A stretch of 64,000 nt of DNA from Cryptomeria japonica (GCF_030272615.1 NC_081412.1:345207870-345271869); one strand, 5' to 3'. Positions 1 through 11,837 are shown, counted from the stretch's first letter. Notes: generated by a model not told the origin, from the sequence alone. A program made the numbers and translations.

Positions 1-904
1 ATATTTTTGAAGGATTCTTTATTCCAAATTTTAATGTTTTGTTTCAAAAATTTCAAATTTTTTTGCAAAACGAAAACTTGGAGAACCTCCAAACTTGTTC
101 CCTTCATCCCACCATCTTTTAAGATTGCTTTTTAAAATTGGGATGTCTCCACGACATGTTAAGAAACCTAAAGTAGCTCCTCCGAGAGGTCGCGTCTTGA
201 TCTAAATTCATCAAAATAGGAAGATGATTTGATCCAGCTTGTGGGATAATGGTTGTGGAGATCATATACTTCTCATTAATCCAACAATCACTAACAAAAA
301 AACTATCCAATCTTTCTAAAATCTTGGCAAAAAACATCCTCCTATTAGTCCAGGTAAACAAACCATTCTTAGGGACCACATCTACCACTTTGATAGAGTT
401 GTTAAAATCTCTAAAATCTTCCATCACTTTGGAACTTTTCCTCAGACCACCCAATTTATCATCCAAATCTAGGATATCATTAAAATCTCTGGCCACAATA
501 ACTCTGTCAAGGTTAAGTTTGATAACTTGATCGAAAATCTCCCCCCAAATACATGCCTTCTCCTCTATTTTTATAGGACCATACACATTAATCAGGGGAA
601 AATCCCCAAGCCCACCCAAACTAGAGACCCTCACAATCATCCAATAAAAGTTGGAAGCAATAGGAGAGATAGAAATAGATGATAGGTTCTAGAGGATACC
701 AAGCCCCCCTGCTATATGAAAGGCAGCTTGAAACAAACTATGCCATTTAAAATAGTATTTAGAAAAGTCCTGGGCTTTAACTTTAGATAGTTTGGTCTCT
801 TGAAGCAAAACTATATCAGTTGCCAGCTTATCAATCGCCCGCTTGAACAAGCATCTTTTTTCAGGGGCAAGAAGACTGCTGACATTCCAAGTAATAATCT
901 TCAT
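1..904 (-). pseudogene. LINE ORF2, endonuclease domain and start of the RT region
   Basis: ORF2 starts at the ATG at 904-902 with MKIITWNVSSL, the usual start of plant L1 endonucleases, which nick target DNA for target-primed reverse transcription. Motifs in order are TWN, LQETK (catalytic Glu), INVYGP, ARDFND (normally GDFN) and GSNHLPI near 190-230. The last should be SDH; here the catalytic Asp reads Asn, so the nuclease would be inactive. One in-frame TAG lies near 690 and the same frame then continues to about 125. A one-base shift there moves to the frame WWDEGNKFGGSPSF, typical of the linker before the reverse transcriptase, which continues past the window edge. Confidence 0.88.
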
Positions 905-2082
905 CTATTCCCAAGGGAGGGTTTCCCTCCCTTGGATAACTTCAAAAAATCTAGAGCATTGACAATACCTTTTTCCAAGGCCCTGTCCTCCCTGACTTGC
1001 CTCTTGCTCCTACGACCTCTGCCTCCCTTGGAATTCCCTAATAAGACATTAGCAAATTGACTGATGCATCTAGGGTCCACATTACTGAGATCATCTCCTC
1101 CGATTTCCCCTTCTTCCAAAAATAAATCAAATTCATTCTCATATTCTTGAGATAAAGCATCCACTTCCAATTCTGAGATCTTACCTGTGCCTGCCTTTGG
1201 GATATCCGAAGGTGTTGGAACACTGTCCTTGTGAGGACTATGATTCTGGGCAAAAACTGAAGGTCGATCGCCTCTAGAAGAATCTCCATATGTTAGACAT
1301 GGAGGGATTTGGGTGGTTGGAATATCTTTAACTAGCCAGTTCTACTTGGGCCTGCTAACCACCTTGCTTCTCACCCTCCTGACAAACATTTTACAGTCAA
1401 CAGTAAAATGAAACTTACTTCCACATCTCTGGCAAGGGATAATTTCCTTCTCAATTTCTGTATGCTATCTCCATTTGCCTTCTGAGGTTAGAAGATGAAT
1501 GAAAGATGGAATAATTTTAACCATCGCTAACTTTAGCCTGGCATAAGAATAGAGGTCCTCCTCTATAATTTCTTCATCTATTTCTTGTAGCGTGCCCAAC
1601 GAATGCCCAATCTTTTCTAAACTATTGTCTCCCCAATATTCGATTGGCAGATTATATAGTCTAATCCAAATTGGGTTATCATATACCGCCAGAGGAAGAG
1701 GTTCGAAATTAGACTGCCATGGCTGAATATATAATAGATACTCTTTCATGAATCAGTTTTCTTGGTGTAATATTATGTTTCTACCAAAACCATCTACGAA
1801 CACAGTTACAAAAAACCCTCTGGGTAAGAACTTCACCACCAAACCCTGTCCCCAACAGTGAGCAATCCATTCTTTTATGCAGGCTCTCAACTTTTTTGGC
1901 CCCATGAATCTATAGATGATCACATTCTCCTCCCAAAGCACTCTATCTTCCTCCATTTCACTGGATAGATCAATCTCCAATTCATCTTCCTGAACAAAAT
2001 TCCCCACATCATCCTTACCAATCGCAACGACTCCATTAGAGGATAACTATTTATGCGGAGGAGATTTACGAGTTCGCTCCAT
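901..2082 (-). pseudogene. LINE ORF1: DUF4283-like domain plus CCHC zinc knuckle
   Basis: Nucleic-acid-binding ORF1 protein of plant L1-type LINEs. I place the start at the ATG at 2082-2080, in frame with everything downstream, giving about 393 codons. The DUF4283-like part (about 1465-2007) includes IRLYNLPIEYWGDNSLEKIG. The knuckle lies at about 1390-1436 and reads CQRCGSKFHFTVDC, a clean CX2CX4HX4C. The C-terminal third has an acidic stretch and then a basic RGRRSKRQ run. Four in-frame stops interrupt it (near 2047, 1754, 1466 and 1344), with no frameshift seen. Each stop can be explained by one C-to-T or G-to-A change from CGA, CAG or TGG. Its TGA stop overlaps the ORF2 ATG. Confidence 0.85.
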
Positions 2083-3259
2083 TTTGAAGTGCAAGCACAT
2101 TTGATTATTTCTCCTACATGTGTGTGTGTGTATTTATTTTTAATTTAATGTCACATTCATTAAATATATACATATATTTGTAGATATATTATTTTATGTA
2201 TATGCATATGTGTATAAATGGTTTTACACTTTTAACATAAATATGTGTGCATATAATAGTTTGTTGAAAAGGCGATATGATCTCTATAGTTGTACCCAAT
2301 AATAAAAGAGAGATTTAATGCAAAGCTCAAGTCTAACACAAGGTCTAGCATTAGGGTTTAACAAATAAAACTTACAAAATGTAATTGACCCAACACAAAC
2401 TAATTGTGACACTTACACATGACCATTGCAACTTAAGAGTGTGTAGGTCTCAAGATGGCATTGACACATTTTCCCTATATCCATACTCTCTTGAATGATA
2501 CTCTTCCTATTCTTTTGGTAGGATGAACTCGGCGAACTCCTTCTTGGATATTGTTTGGAAAATCAAACACATTATTAGACCATTATCATAAATAAAGTCA
2601 TATTCCATAATAAAACATTCTTGTTGTAGCATCATAAATTGTATGCCCTTAATTAGGTTGTCAAATTCCATGCTTAGTTAGCACTCACCTTAGTGTGTCC
2701 CATCGCATTATGAATTATAGGACTTATTTAGGCATTTAATTGGCAATTTAGTTAAACCTAAGTCCTCTCTTATCAATTCAGATATCATAAAATTAGACCC
2801 TTGATCCTAGGATTACCCCTTTTTATTATTTAAATTTAATTTAATCCTAATATTAGCCTAATTTCAATCTTCAAAGAAATCCCACATATCTACACATTAT
2901 CGTTTGAACCATTGAGCTAGATTTAGTATTAGAACCTCATTATCTTGCATCCCTATAAAATAATAATAAAAAAGCTTATAGGACCAAGTCGCTGGGGGCT
3001 ACCCGGTTCTGCTATTTTTTCCCCAAATTTTGGGATGATAGTTTGGTAGGCATTCCTGATTGAAATCCTATTTCATGTCAAAATATATCAATTCTAGGTT
3101 GGATTTTCATCATATTCAAACCTAGGATTTCATATATAAGGAAACTCCTTTCCTCATTTGGGGATCTTATCTATCAATTCAAGGGGAGATCCTTATGTAG
3201 TGAAAGTTCTACTTTAGGTGAAATTTAAGACCTACAAATTCATCCATTATTAAGTCTTT
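2083..3259. other. AT-rich stretch, probably LINE 5' UTR and then part of a Gypsy LTR
   Basis: No coding signal. It contains a short TG run near 2120 and A/T-rich sequence to about 2960. From about 2960 it resembles LTR or leader sequence of the plus-strand Gypsy element G: a TATA-like CATATATAAG at 3131-3140, followed by sequence that I think continues after the Copia insertion at 10590. The left boundary of that LTR was not found. Confidence 0.4.
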
Positions 3260-4628
3260 TGTTGGCAACAACAAGGAAGGAAAACTGAGAGGGGGGTGAA
3301 TTAGTTTTAACCAGATTAAACTAATTAAGCACAATCTCAACTCTGATCAACTCTAACAAGAATAAAGATAAACACAATAACACAAACACACATAACACCA
3401 AAATTTTGATGTGGAAAACCTGGTTAAGGGAAAAACTACACTGGGAACCTACCCACAATAAGATGATACTCTGCAATAGTATGTGAAAATATTACAATGG
3501 GGAATGCACATGCATTCAGGCACACTGCCTAGAGCTCATTTCTCAAAATACAATAACTTGGAAGGCTCCAACCCTCAAGGAAGGTTCACTACCTTACAAT
3601 AAAATTTGAACTACAATCCGGTTGAGATGAACTGAAAGAATAAAATCTTGTAATGTCTGATAATAGTTTTGGTTAAGTTCATTTGTCTACGCTGCAATGA
3701 TCTTTTCTCAATGCACCACACTAAAAGATAAATTTTCTTATTTGCACATACACCACTCTCTGATAATGCAAAGACAACACCCATACCCAAATTACATGAA
3801 TATAACACCTATTTATACAAATCATCAACCTTGACTACAAGGTTGACTCAACCCTTAACACCTAATTACAAAATTACATCACATGATACATAAATCAACC
3901 ACTGGACCAATATAATTCCATAAACGATATAGCATGGACCCAAATAAACTCCTTGAACATGAAACACCACAAGAAATATTGCCAAGATCAACCACAACAC
4001 CTTACACCACTGAAAATACCACATAACACAAAGAATATCACCAGACCTATAAGATATTCAATAACATGCACAATGAGAAATGCAGACCACCAAAACAAAT
4101 AGGACACTATCAAGAAACACCAACAAGATCATTAAAACCATCTGCAATAGTTGCGCCTACACTACTTAATCAAATCTTCATCAATCAACATGCTAACTCT
4201 TAAGAATAATTAACAACAATAACTCAGACAAGAAAGATAGCTTGTGGAGCACAAAATCATGAACTACCTAAAATTAAGATACACATGAACATCCAAAACA
4301 CTCTCCCAAATCTGCAACTAAAGATATGATCATACCAGAGCTCAATAGATCAATATCCATACCAAAATCCTCATCTCGATACCAACACTGAACATTGAAA
4401 ACTAATCTCCATACTTGAATCCTTAACTCAATCAAGTCACAATATGGCATCATGAAATCAATAAAGAATGAAGTATCTCTAGTTGATTCAACATAGCAAA
4501 TAGATAAACAAACCATATCAACTTAATGAAAACACCAGATCACCAAAACAACTCTCTACAATACCAAAACATAGGAATATGTTGCCATCAATGACAACAA
4601 CATATCCTAGTAGCAACAATATCCAACA
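3260..4628 (-). repeat. 3' LTR of Copia A (1369 bp)
   Basis: Matches the LTR at 9196-10589 from TGTTGG to CCAACA. It contains the shared block GAGAGGGGGGTGAATTAG near its left end and one TATA-like box at 3806-3820 (minus strand TTGTATAAATAGGTG). Unlike the 5' LTR, it carries a single copy of the 53-bp promoter segment. Confidence 0.92.
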
Positions 4629-4640
4629 ATCCCCCTTTTT
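4629..4640 (-). other. Polypurine tract of Copia A
   Basis: On the minus strand the bases directly before the 3' LTR read AAAAAGGGGGAT, the expected second-strand primer. Similar G-run motifs recur at about 4708, 4766 and 4838 in the same untranslated region. Confidence 0.85.
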
Positions 4641-5064
4641 GGCATTTATGGCAACATATGAATGTGAAAAACAATCAATGCAAATAAATAAATTAACACC
4701 AACAATCTCCCCCAAAGATCATGCACACAAAGTTCCAAAGATAAGGTAGTTTTTCACATGCTTTTCTCCCCCTTTGACAACAATGCCAAAGAAAAATTAC
4801 AAATCATGCTTCTCTCCCACTAAAGAGGATAATCTCTCCCCCTTAGGATAAACTCACAATTGAATACCTGAACCACCTATTGACTACTCTAGCTGAGTAG
4901 CAGCACCAACTCATCAATCTGGATAAGAGGATAAGGCTCTAAAGTCCTCTGGATTGATGCATCTCAATGCATCTAGTTCTCATCAGGAGGGGTAGAGACC
5001 CGTAACTTATCTATCAAATAGAAAAATGTATCTGCAAGCAAAGGCTTAGTAAAAATATCTGCAT

Positions 5065-6450
5065 CTAGTCCTTTGTAGATACATACTCCAATTTGACTTC
5101 TTCATTACTAACTTTCTCCCTTAAGAAATGATACTTAATTGATATATACTTTGTTTTAGAGTGGAGTACTCGATTCTTTGAAATATTAATAGCACTTGAA
5201 TTTTCATAGTATATAATAGTAGGTTCATCATACACAACTCTAAAATCGTTCAACATTTTCTTCATCCAAACTACTTGAGTATAGTTACTAGCAGCAACAA
5301 TGTATTTAGCTTCAATAGTAGATCGAGGTATAGCATCTTGTTTCTTACTCGCCCATGAAACCAACTTCTTCCCTAAAAAGAAAGCTCCACCAATAGTTCT
5401 CTTCTAGTCATCAACATTACCTGCCCAATCAACATCAGTATAGGCACATAACATGAAATCATCATTCTTCAGATACCATAAACCATAGTCAATTGTTCCC
5501 TTCAAGTATCTAAAAATCCTCTTCACAACAGCAACATGAGTCTCTTTAGGATCAATCTAAAATGTAACACAAAGATAAATAACATTCATAATATCTGGTC
5601 TAGTCTGAGTTAAGTACAACAATCCACCAACCATAGATCTATACAAAGTGTGATTAACTTTCTAAGATTCATCATTCTTAGACAACTTGCATCCAGTCAA
5701 CATAGGAGTTCCAACAGGTTTAGAATCAGCTAACCCAAAATTCTTCAACAATTCCTTCGCATACTTAGATTGAGAAATGAAAATGCCTTTGTCAGTCTGT
5801 AATATGTAATCCTAAGAAGAATCTCATCTCACCAATCATAGGCATCTCAAATTATTTTTGCATATCATCAACAAACTTCATGCTCAAATCATCATCACCT
5901 CCAAAAATGATATCATCCACAAAGACTTCAACAATCAAAATGTTATCATTATCAACCTTAAAGTATAAATTACTGTCAGCAGTACCTTTAAAAAATCCTA
6001 ATTTCATCAAATACTTGTTTAATCTAGCATACCAGTCTCTAGGGGCTTTCTTAAGTCCATACAATGCTTTCATCAATTTGCATACCATGTCTCCTTCATC
6101 TGATAATGAAAATCCATCTAGGTGCTCAATGTAGACTTCCTCTTTCAAATCACCATTCAAAAAGGCCAACTTGACATCCATCTGATATACCTTGAAATTA
6201 TTGTAAGCATCATATGTAAGAAACAATCTAACAACTTCAATTCTAGCTACTGGAGAAAGGTCTCTTTATAATAAATTCCTTCCATCTTAGAGCATCGTTT
6301 ACATACCAATCTTTCTTTGTTTCTTACCACTTCACCTGCCTCATTTAATTTATTTCAGAACACCCACATAGTGCCAATCACATTCTTGTCTTTAGGTATC
6401 GAAACAAGCTCCCATGTATTGTTCTTCTCAATTTGATTCAACTTTTCTTC
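5065..6450 (-). pseudogene. pol: Copia A reverse transcriptase and RNase H
   Basis: C-terminal half of the Copia polyprotein. The reverse transcriptase core (about 5852-6226) shows KVYQMDVKLAFLNGDLKEEV with the first catalytic Asp, YGLKKAPRDWY, and FVDDIIFGG, in which the two catalytic Asp residues are kept (FVDD instead of the usual YVDD). RNase H is at 5065-5364, with SKKQDAIPRSTIEAKY and the terminal FLREKVSNEEVKLEYVSTKD. The link between them (5365-5851) is readable only in fragments, with several stops. It would copy element RNA into DNA, but is clearly dead as it stands. Confidence 0.92.
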
Positions 6451-6773
6451 CATTGCCTTTATCTAATTCTAATATTTACATGCTTCTGTAACATCTTTAG
6501 GTTCAATAGTTAAAATCAAACATATCTCTTCGGCAACAATCATTCTTCTAATCACCACACCTTTATTCTTATCACCAATATTTTTTTTTTTTCTGAATGA
6601 TTCTATCTCACAAACCTCAGTGTGTTTTGATTCTTAGGTTCTTGAACTTCTTCACCGATAACAACAATATCCAGATTAACTGTCTCTACTAGAGCATTCT
6701 ACTTTAAGATCTTAGTTTGCATGGGCTTTGAAATGACATCCTAATCATCAAACTCATATCCACATGCTCTAAT

Positions 6774-7620
6774 CTACTTTCCATGACATTCATCAACCTT
6801 CACATTTGCACTTTCCACTATAATCGGTAATCTCTTATTGTAACACTGGTAGGCCTTGCTCTTAGTAGAATAACCCAAGAATATTCCCTCATCCCTTTTG
6901 ATATAAACATCTTCTTCCAAAAACTTTGAAATATCTAATTGTGGGAACATGACCAAACCATAGCTCATAAGGAGTCTTACTGGAATCACCTTTTTTATGC
7001 ACTCGGTTGAATGTGTAAAAAATAGTGCTAAAGCATTCTCTATAAAAGGTTTGTGCAACATTTCCTTCAATCAACATAGTCCTAGCAGCATCCAAAAAAA
7101 TTTTGTTCTTCATTTCAACAACTTCATTCTGTTGAGGGGTTCTAAGAACATATAATTGTCTTATAATTCCATTCTACTCACAAAATGCATCAAACTCACT
7201 TGATGTGAATTCTCCTCCTTTGTTGGATCTTGAACACTTCAACTTTAACCTCGTCTCAGTCTCCACCTTAGCTTTGAATATCTTGAATTTCTCTAGTGCT
7301 TTTGATTTCTCCCTAAGAAAGGTAACCCACATAATTCTATAGTACTCATCAATCATCAACATGAAATATATGTTACCTTGTATGATTCTCACCCTTGTAG
7401 GACCACATCAGTCAGTATGCACAAGATCCAATAAACTATTAGATGTATACAACTTACTTTTGAATGAAATTCTTGTTTGCTTTCCCAACTGACATTTTTT
7501 ATACACTAGATTAGAAGGCTTCACAATTTTAGGCAAATCTCTAATAACTTGAGTAGAACTTATCCTTATCATGTAGCCAAAATTAACATGACATATTCTT
7601 CTATGCCACAACTAATTTTC
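6774..7620 (-). pseudogene. pol: Copia A integrase
   Basis: Integrase of the Copia polyprotein, which would insert the cDNA. The pre-integrase zinc-binding part (7408-7611) reads MWHRRICHVN and later KKCQLGKQ. The catalytic core (7174-7392) begins at the first Asp in MIDEYYR; the second should be in a SDxGGEF motif but reads SNKGGEF, so a catalytic Asp is lost. The following core and C-terminal parts (6774-7113) overlap in two frames, which shows a frameshift near 6900-7070. Confidence 0.9.
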
Positions 7621-7692
7621 ATCAATCTGAACAATCAAACTTCTTTTCTCACTGGCATTCAAGTGAAAGATATTACCTTTAGTCTTTGTCCC

Positions 7693-9154
7693 TCATGCAA
7701 TCTCTATTCTGGAGGCATTCAAAATCTTATATTTACCATTCTTGAATTTCAAATCATATCCCTTGTCAACCATCTTTCCAACACTTAAAATATTATGCTT
7801 CAGACCTTCAACATATAAGACAACATTAGTATTATGCTTACCATTGAAAAAAATAGAACCTCTACCACAAATCACAAAAGATTTATCATCTTGAAATCTT
7901 ACTATACCACCATCATAGTTCTCCATATTCACAAATTTATTTTTATCTCCTGTCATATGATGTGAGAAACCATTGTCAATAACCCATTCATCTTTCTCTT
8001 CAATCTTAACAGCCAAAGGTTTCTCCTCAACAATGCAGCTTGTAGAATTCACTGGTACCATATCATCTTCCTTGATAGCAATAAATACAAATTCATCTTC
8101 TAAATTCCCATTCTTAGACTCTTCATCAAACACACCTTCATCAACAATATAATAACATCTCTTCTGATATCTAGACTTTCGGTTAGGCTTATAGGGCTTA
8201 TCATACTTATCATGATTTTCATATCTTTCATTCTTATTAGATCTATCATGCCTTTCATGCTTATCATATCTAGACATTCTTTTAGGACACCTAGAAGAAA
8301 AATGTCCTATCTTATTACAAGAGAAACATTTAAAAGGTAACTTTACATCATACTTATCGGCTCCTTTAGGAAATCTCTGAGCAATAAGTGCTTCAAGTTC
8401 ATCCAATTCCCTTTCCCGTTCTTCCATCTCTCTCATCTTTATCTCATATCTAGAGACCCTAGATGAACTCTCTCCCGAATCATACTTCTGCTTCTCAGAT
8501 ATAGAGGCTTTAAATATAGTCTTAGATTTACCATGTGATTCTCCAAATTCACTCAGCTCAAACATAGTGAGTTTTCCAACCAACATGTCTCTAGTAACAG
8601 TAGTCACACTTCATAACTCATCAATGTCAACTACTTTAGGCTTGTAAGAAGGAGGCAAAGATCTTAGCACCTTAGCAACAATATCTTCTTCAAGAGTTCC
8701 ACCAGCACATCTGATGTTCATAACAAGTTCATTCACCTTAGCCATAAAGGATGTTATGTTCTCATCTTCTCCCATCTTCAATGTTTCATATTTCCCTTTC
8801 AGACTCTACAACTTAGCAACTTTAAATTTGCATCACCTTCATACAAGGTCTCTAACTTCTTCCAGGTCTCATGTGTAGTTTGTAAAACCATCACATTAAT
8901 CATCTCTAAATAAATCAAGGAACTCAACAACTCAAGTCCTTAGCTCTTATGTTGTGTCTAGCATCCTTGATCTCAGTAACAGTAATTAGACCATTCTGAG
9001 GAACATTGTAAGCATTCTTTGTAATCTTCCAATACTCTTCTCCAAGACATTTTAAATGAACTTCCATCTGATCCCTTCTTACTGTATAGTTGTTTCTATC
9101 AAATCTCGGACTCTCCTTCTTGAACACATAGTTTGTCATCTTGGATCTCCTCAA
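7693..9154 (-). pseudogene. gag: Copia A gag and protease
   Basis: The gag start is at about 9139 (MTNYVF), with RFDRNNYTVRRDQMEVHLK, the N-terminal motif of plant Copia gag. The middle of gag (8608-8920) is broken by stops. A 304-codon open stretch (7693-8607) carries a glutamate/arginine-rich region, the zinc knuckle CFSCNKIGHFSSRC (CX2CX4HX4C, about 8290-8330), a lysine- and tyrosine-rich linker, and then the aspartic protease site WVIDNGFSHHMTG near 7955-7990. That site normally reads D-S-G, so the middle Ser is Asn here. Gag would form the particle and the protease would cut the polyprotein. Confidence 0.9.
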
Positions 9155-9173
9155 GTGGTTAAGATTCTTCCAA

Positions 9174-9195
9174 AGGATCTATCTTTGATATGAAT
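9174..9195 (-). other. Degenerate primer-binding site of Copia A
   Basis: Directly inside the 5' LTR the minus strand reads ATTCATATCAAAGAT. It resembles the initiator-Met tRNA complement TGGTATCAGAGC with several changes. Assignment rests mainly on position. Confidence 0.55.
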
Positions 9196-10589
9196 TGTTG
9201 GCAACAACAAGGAAGGAAAACTGAGAGGGGGGGTGAATCAATTTTTACCAGATTAAACAAATTAAGCAAAATCTTAGATCTGATCAACTGCAACAAGAAT
9301 ACAGATAAACACAATAAAACCAACACACATAACACCAAAATTTTGACATGAAAAACCCTGTTAAGGGAAAAACCACGGTGGGAACCTACTCACAATAAGA
9401 TAATACTCTATAGTAGTATGTGAAAATATTAAAATGGGGAATGCAAATGTATTTAGGCACACTTCTCAAAATACAATAACCCAAAAGGATCCAACCCTTA
9501 GGGAAGGTTCGCTACCTTACAATAAAATTAAGACTATAATCTGGTTGAGATGAACTGAAAGAATAATATCTGTTAATGCCTGATAATAGTTCTGGTTAAG
9601 CTCATTTGTTTTCCCTACAACAATCTCTACTCAATGCACCACAACGAAAGATAAAATTGCTTATTCACACATACACCACTCTCTGGTAATGCAGACACTA
9701 CACCTATACTCAAATTACATGAATATAACACCTATTTATACAAATCATCAACCTTGAATACAAGGTCGGATCAACCCTCAACACCTATTTATACAAATCA
9801 TCAACCTTGACTACAAGGTCGGCTCAACCCTTAACACCTTATTACAAAATTATATCATACAATATATAAATCAACCATAGGAATAATAAAATGTCATAGA
9901 CGATATAGAATGGACCCAATCAACTCCTCGAATACACAACACCACCAAAAATCTCACCAAGATCAACTGCAACACGTTATACCACCAAAAATATTGCATA
10001 ACATGAAGAATATCACTGAACCCATAAGATCTTCAATAACACACACAATGATCAATGTGGACCACCAAAACAAATAGGACACGATTAGGAAACACCAACA
10101 AGCTTGTTGAAACCATCTGTAATAACTGCACCAATACCACTTAATCAAATCTTCATCAAGCAACACGATAACACTCAAGAAGACTTAACAACAACAACTC
10201 AGACAAGAAAGATAGCTTGCAGAGAACCAAATCACAAACCACCTGAAATGAAGATACACAGGAAAATCCAAAACACTCTCCCAAATTTGCAATTAAAAAT
10301 ATGATCATATTAGAGCTCAATGGATCAATCACCAGAACATTGCAACACTAAACACTGAAAACTAATCTCCATACAAGAATCCTCAACTCAATCAATTCAC
10401 CACATAACGTCATAAAATTAATAAAGAATGAAGTATCTCTAGTTGTTTCAACATAGAAAATAGATAAACCAACTAGATCAACTCAATGCAAACACTGGAT
10501 CACCAAAAAAAATCTCTACAACACCAAAACACAAGAATATGTTGACATCAATGACATAAAACATATCCTAGCAGCAACAATATCCAACA
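9196..10589 (-). repeat. 5' LTR of Copia A (1394 bp)
   Basis: Partner of the LTR at 3260-4628. It has the same termini and the GAGAGGGGGGG-TGAATCA block. It is longer because of a 53-bp tandem duplication that includes the TATA-like box. Confidence 0.92.
9727..9832 (-). promoter_or_regulatory. Tandemly duplicated TATA-box segment in the A 5' LTR
   Basis: Two 53-bp units (9727-9779 and 9780-9832), each beginning AACACCTATTTATAC, followed by a third AACACCT. On the minus strand each unit carries GTATAAATAGG. The 3' LTR has one unit bounded by the same AACACCT direct repeats, which suggests slippage between them. Confidence 0.8.
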
Positions 10590-11493
10590 TCTTCAACAAC
10601 CATGGAAGATTCAAGGGACATTAGAAAATAATAAGGGAATCACTAACCTTGTTGATTAGTTTGTATCGCTTCCTAAGGATTTGGTATGATTGCAAATTGT
10701 TTTTATGCGTCTATATTAAGATTCAGATCTGCATCACATTAGTTTTCAGACCTACATTAATCCTTTAGATTTGCATCCTAATTGTGGTTTAAAACATTTT
10801 TTATTATATTAATTTAGGGTTTTCTCTAACACATTTGAGTAGAACTCTAGTTTACATTTAGCTCATAATAATCTTACACATAGACAAGATTCAAGAGCAT
10901 ACACACTTTTTCAGTTACAATACTATTTATGCGGGTGGAAATGACCAAAACAAGGGGGTCGACCGAGGAAAACCCCTATATAGCCACAACCCTACCATTT
11001 TTTGTTTGTAGGTGCAACTACATGTATCTGACAAAGTTGAAAGACTTTGAGAAACCTCAAGATGTAGGTATAGGTCCTCTACCAGAAAATCAACCTTGTT
11101 CTCAGAGACCAGGGTGCTAGGGGAACCCCATTCCCAGGGCCAAGGCACCCAAAGCACCCTAGTCCTCCTAGTTCTGCTCCAAATTTTAGGGTTACCTTCC
11201 AGACTATCTCAAAATCTAGATTTTTTAGGTTACAACTCCAAAGACCAAGGTGTTTGGTGCCCTTGTCCTAACAATTCAACTTTAAATTTTAACCATAGGT
11301 GCACAACCAAACCCTCCATTCATTTTTGTGTTTATTATCTCAGTTCTACCATTATTCTATCTACTACAATATCTTTGTATTCACTTTCCTTTATACTCTA
11401 ATCATAGTATTGTATTCTTCCATACTTTTCATATCCATTTCCATAGTAGTGAAGGAATAGAAACCCTAGAAGTATTCTTGACCCTCATAAGAG
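10590..11493 (+). other. Leader or LTR sequence of Gypsy G
   Basis: No protein domain found. It lies between Copia A and the TRIM and is richer in C and G than its surroundings near 11040-11280. I take it as LTR and leader of element G because it continues across the A insertion site and precedes G's gag. Confidence 0.4.
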
Positions 11494-11837
11494 TGTTGGT
11501 AGTGGGCCAACATCCCTCATGAGGATTCACAACATGGTTTAATAGCCTCCTGTGAATTCTATAATTCTAGTGGTTGTATCGGGCATTGACAAGTCAATCT
11601 TTTGGTGCAACGACAACCCTAGCTTGTAACAAGTGGTATCAGAGCTTGGTCACAGGTTCAAATCATGCAGGCCGCAATGAGTGATGCTGGGAGGGGGATT
11701 GTTGGCAATGGGTCAGCGTCCCTTGTGAGGATTCACGACATGGTTTAATAGCCTCCTGTGAATTCTATAAGTCTAGTGGTTGTATCAGACATTGACAAGT
11801 CGATCTTTTGGTGCAACGGTAACCCTAGCTTGTAACA
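11494..11837 (+). mobile_element. Complete TRIM / miniature LTR retrotransposon (344 bp)
   Basis: Two direct repeats of exactly 138 bp (11494-11631 and 11700-11837), both starting TGTTGG and ending CTTGTAACA, enclose only 68 bp. That internal part begins with TGGTATCAGAGC at 11634-11645, a perfect 12-base initiator-Met tRNA primer site, and ends with the polypurine tract GGGAGGGGGAT. The flanks AAGAG (11489-11493) and AAGAT (11838-11842) form a near-perfect duplication. It codes for nothing and would depend on enzymes of other elements. Smaller than most TRIMs; SMART-like in size. Confidence 0.93.
11634..11645 (+). other. Primer-binding site of the TRIM
   Basis: TGGTATCAGAGC, complementary to the 3' end of initiator-Met tRNA, lies two bases inside the first LTR. 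Confidence 0.93.

Larger units (their letters stand above)
1..2090 (-). mobile_element. L1-type LINE, 5' portion, runs off the left edge
   Basis: A non-LTR retrotransposon on the minus strand. From right to left it shows an ORF1 with a DUF4283-like domain and a CCHC zinc knuckle, then an ORF2 that begins with an apurinic-endonuclease domain. The reverse transcriptase would lie beyond base 1. ORF1 and ORF2 are each readable in one frame over most of their length, interrupted mainly by stop codons, so this copy is younger or better preserved than many LTR elements in the window. No poly-A tail or target-site duplication can be checked because the 3' end is outside. The 5' end is not sharply defined; bases just right of 2082 are AT-rich and could be 5' UTR. 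Confidence 0.88.
3260..10589 (-). mobile_element. Full-length Ty1/Copia retrotransposon A (7.3 kb)
   Basis: Complete LTR-to-LTR Copia element on the minus strand. Both LTRs read TGTTGGCAACAACAAGG at the left end and end in ATCCAACA. The flanking five bases are TCTTT (3255-3259) and TCTTC (10590-10594), a probable target-site duplication with one later change. Internal order on the minus strand is primer site, gag with zinc knuckle, protease, integrase, reverse transcriptase, RNase H and polypurine tract, which is the Copia order. The 3' untranslated part (4629-5040) holds several G-run motifs, as in SIRE-type Copia elements. Every gene is broken by stops or frameshifts. A truncated relative in the opposite orientation lies at 38010-40991. 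Confidence 0.93.

Noticed and set aside
11096-11401. 101-codon plus-strand ORF in the G leader
   Set aside because: Low-complexity, hydrophobic translation of LTR-like sequence, with no homologous copy in the window.
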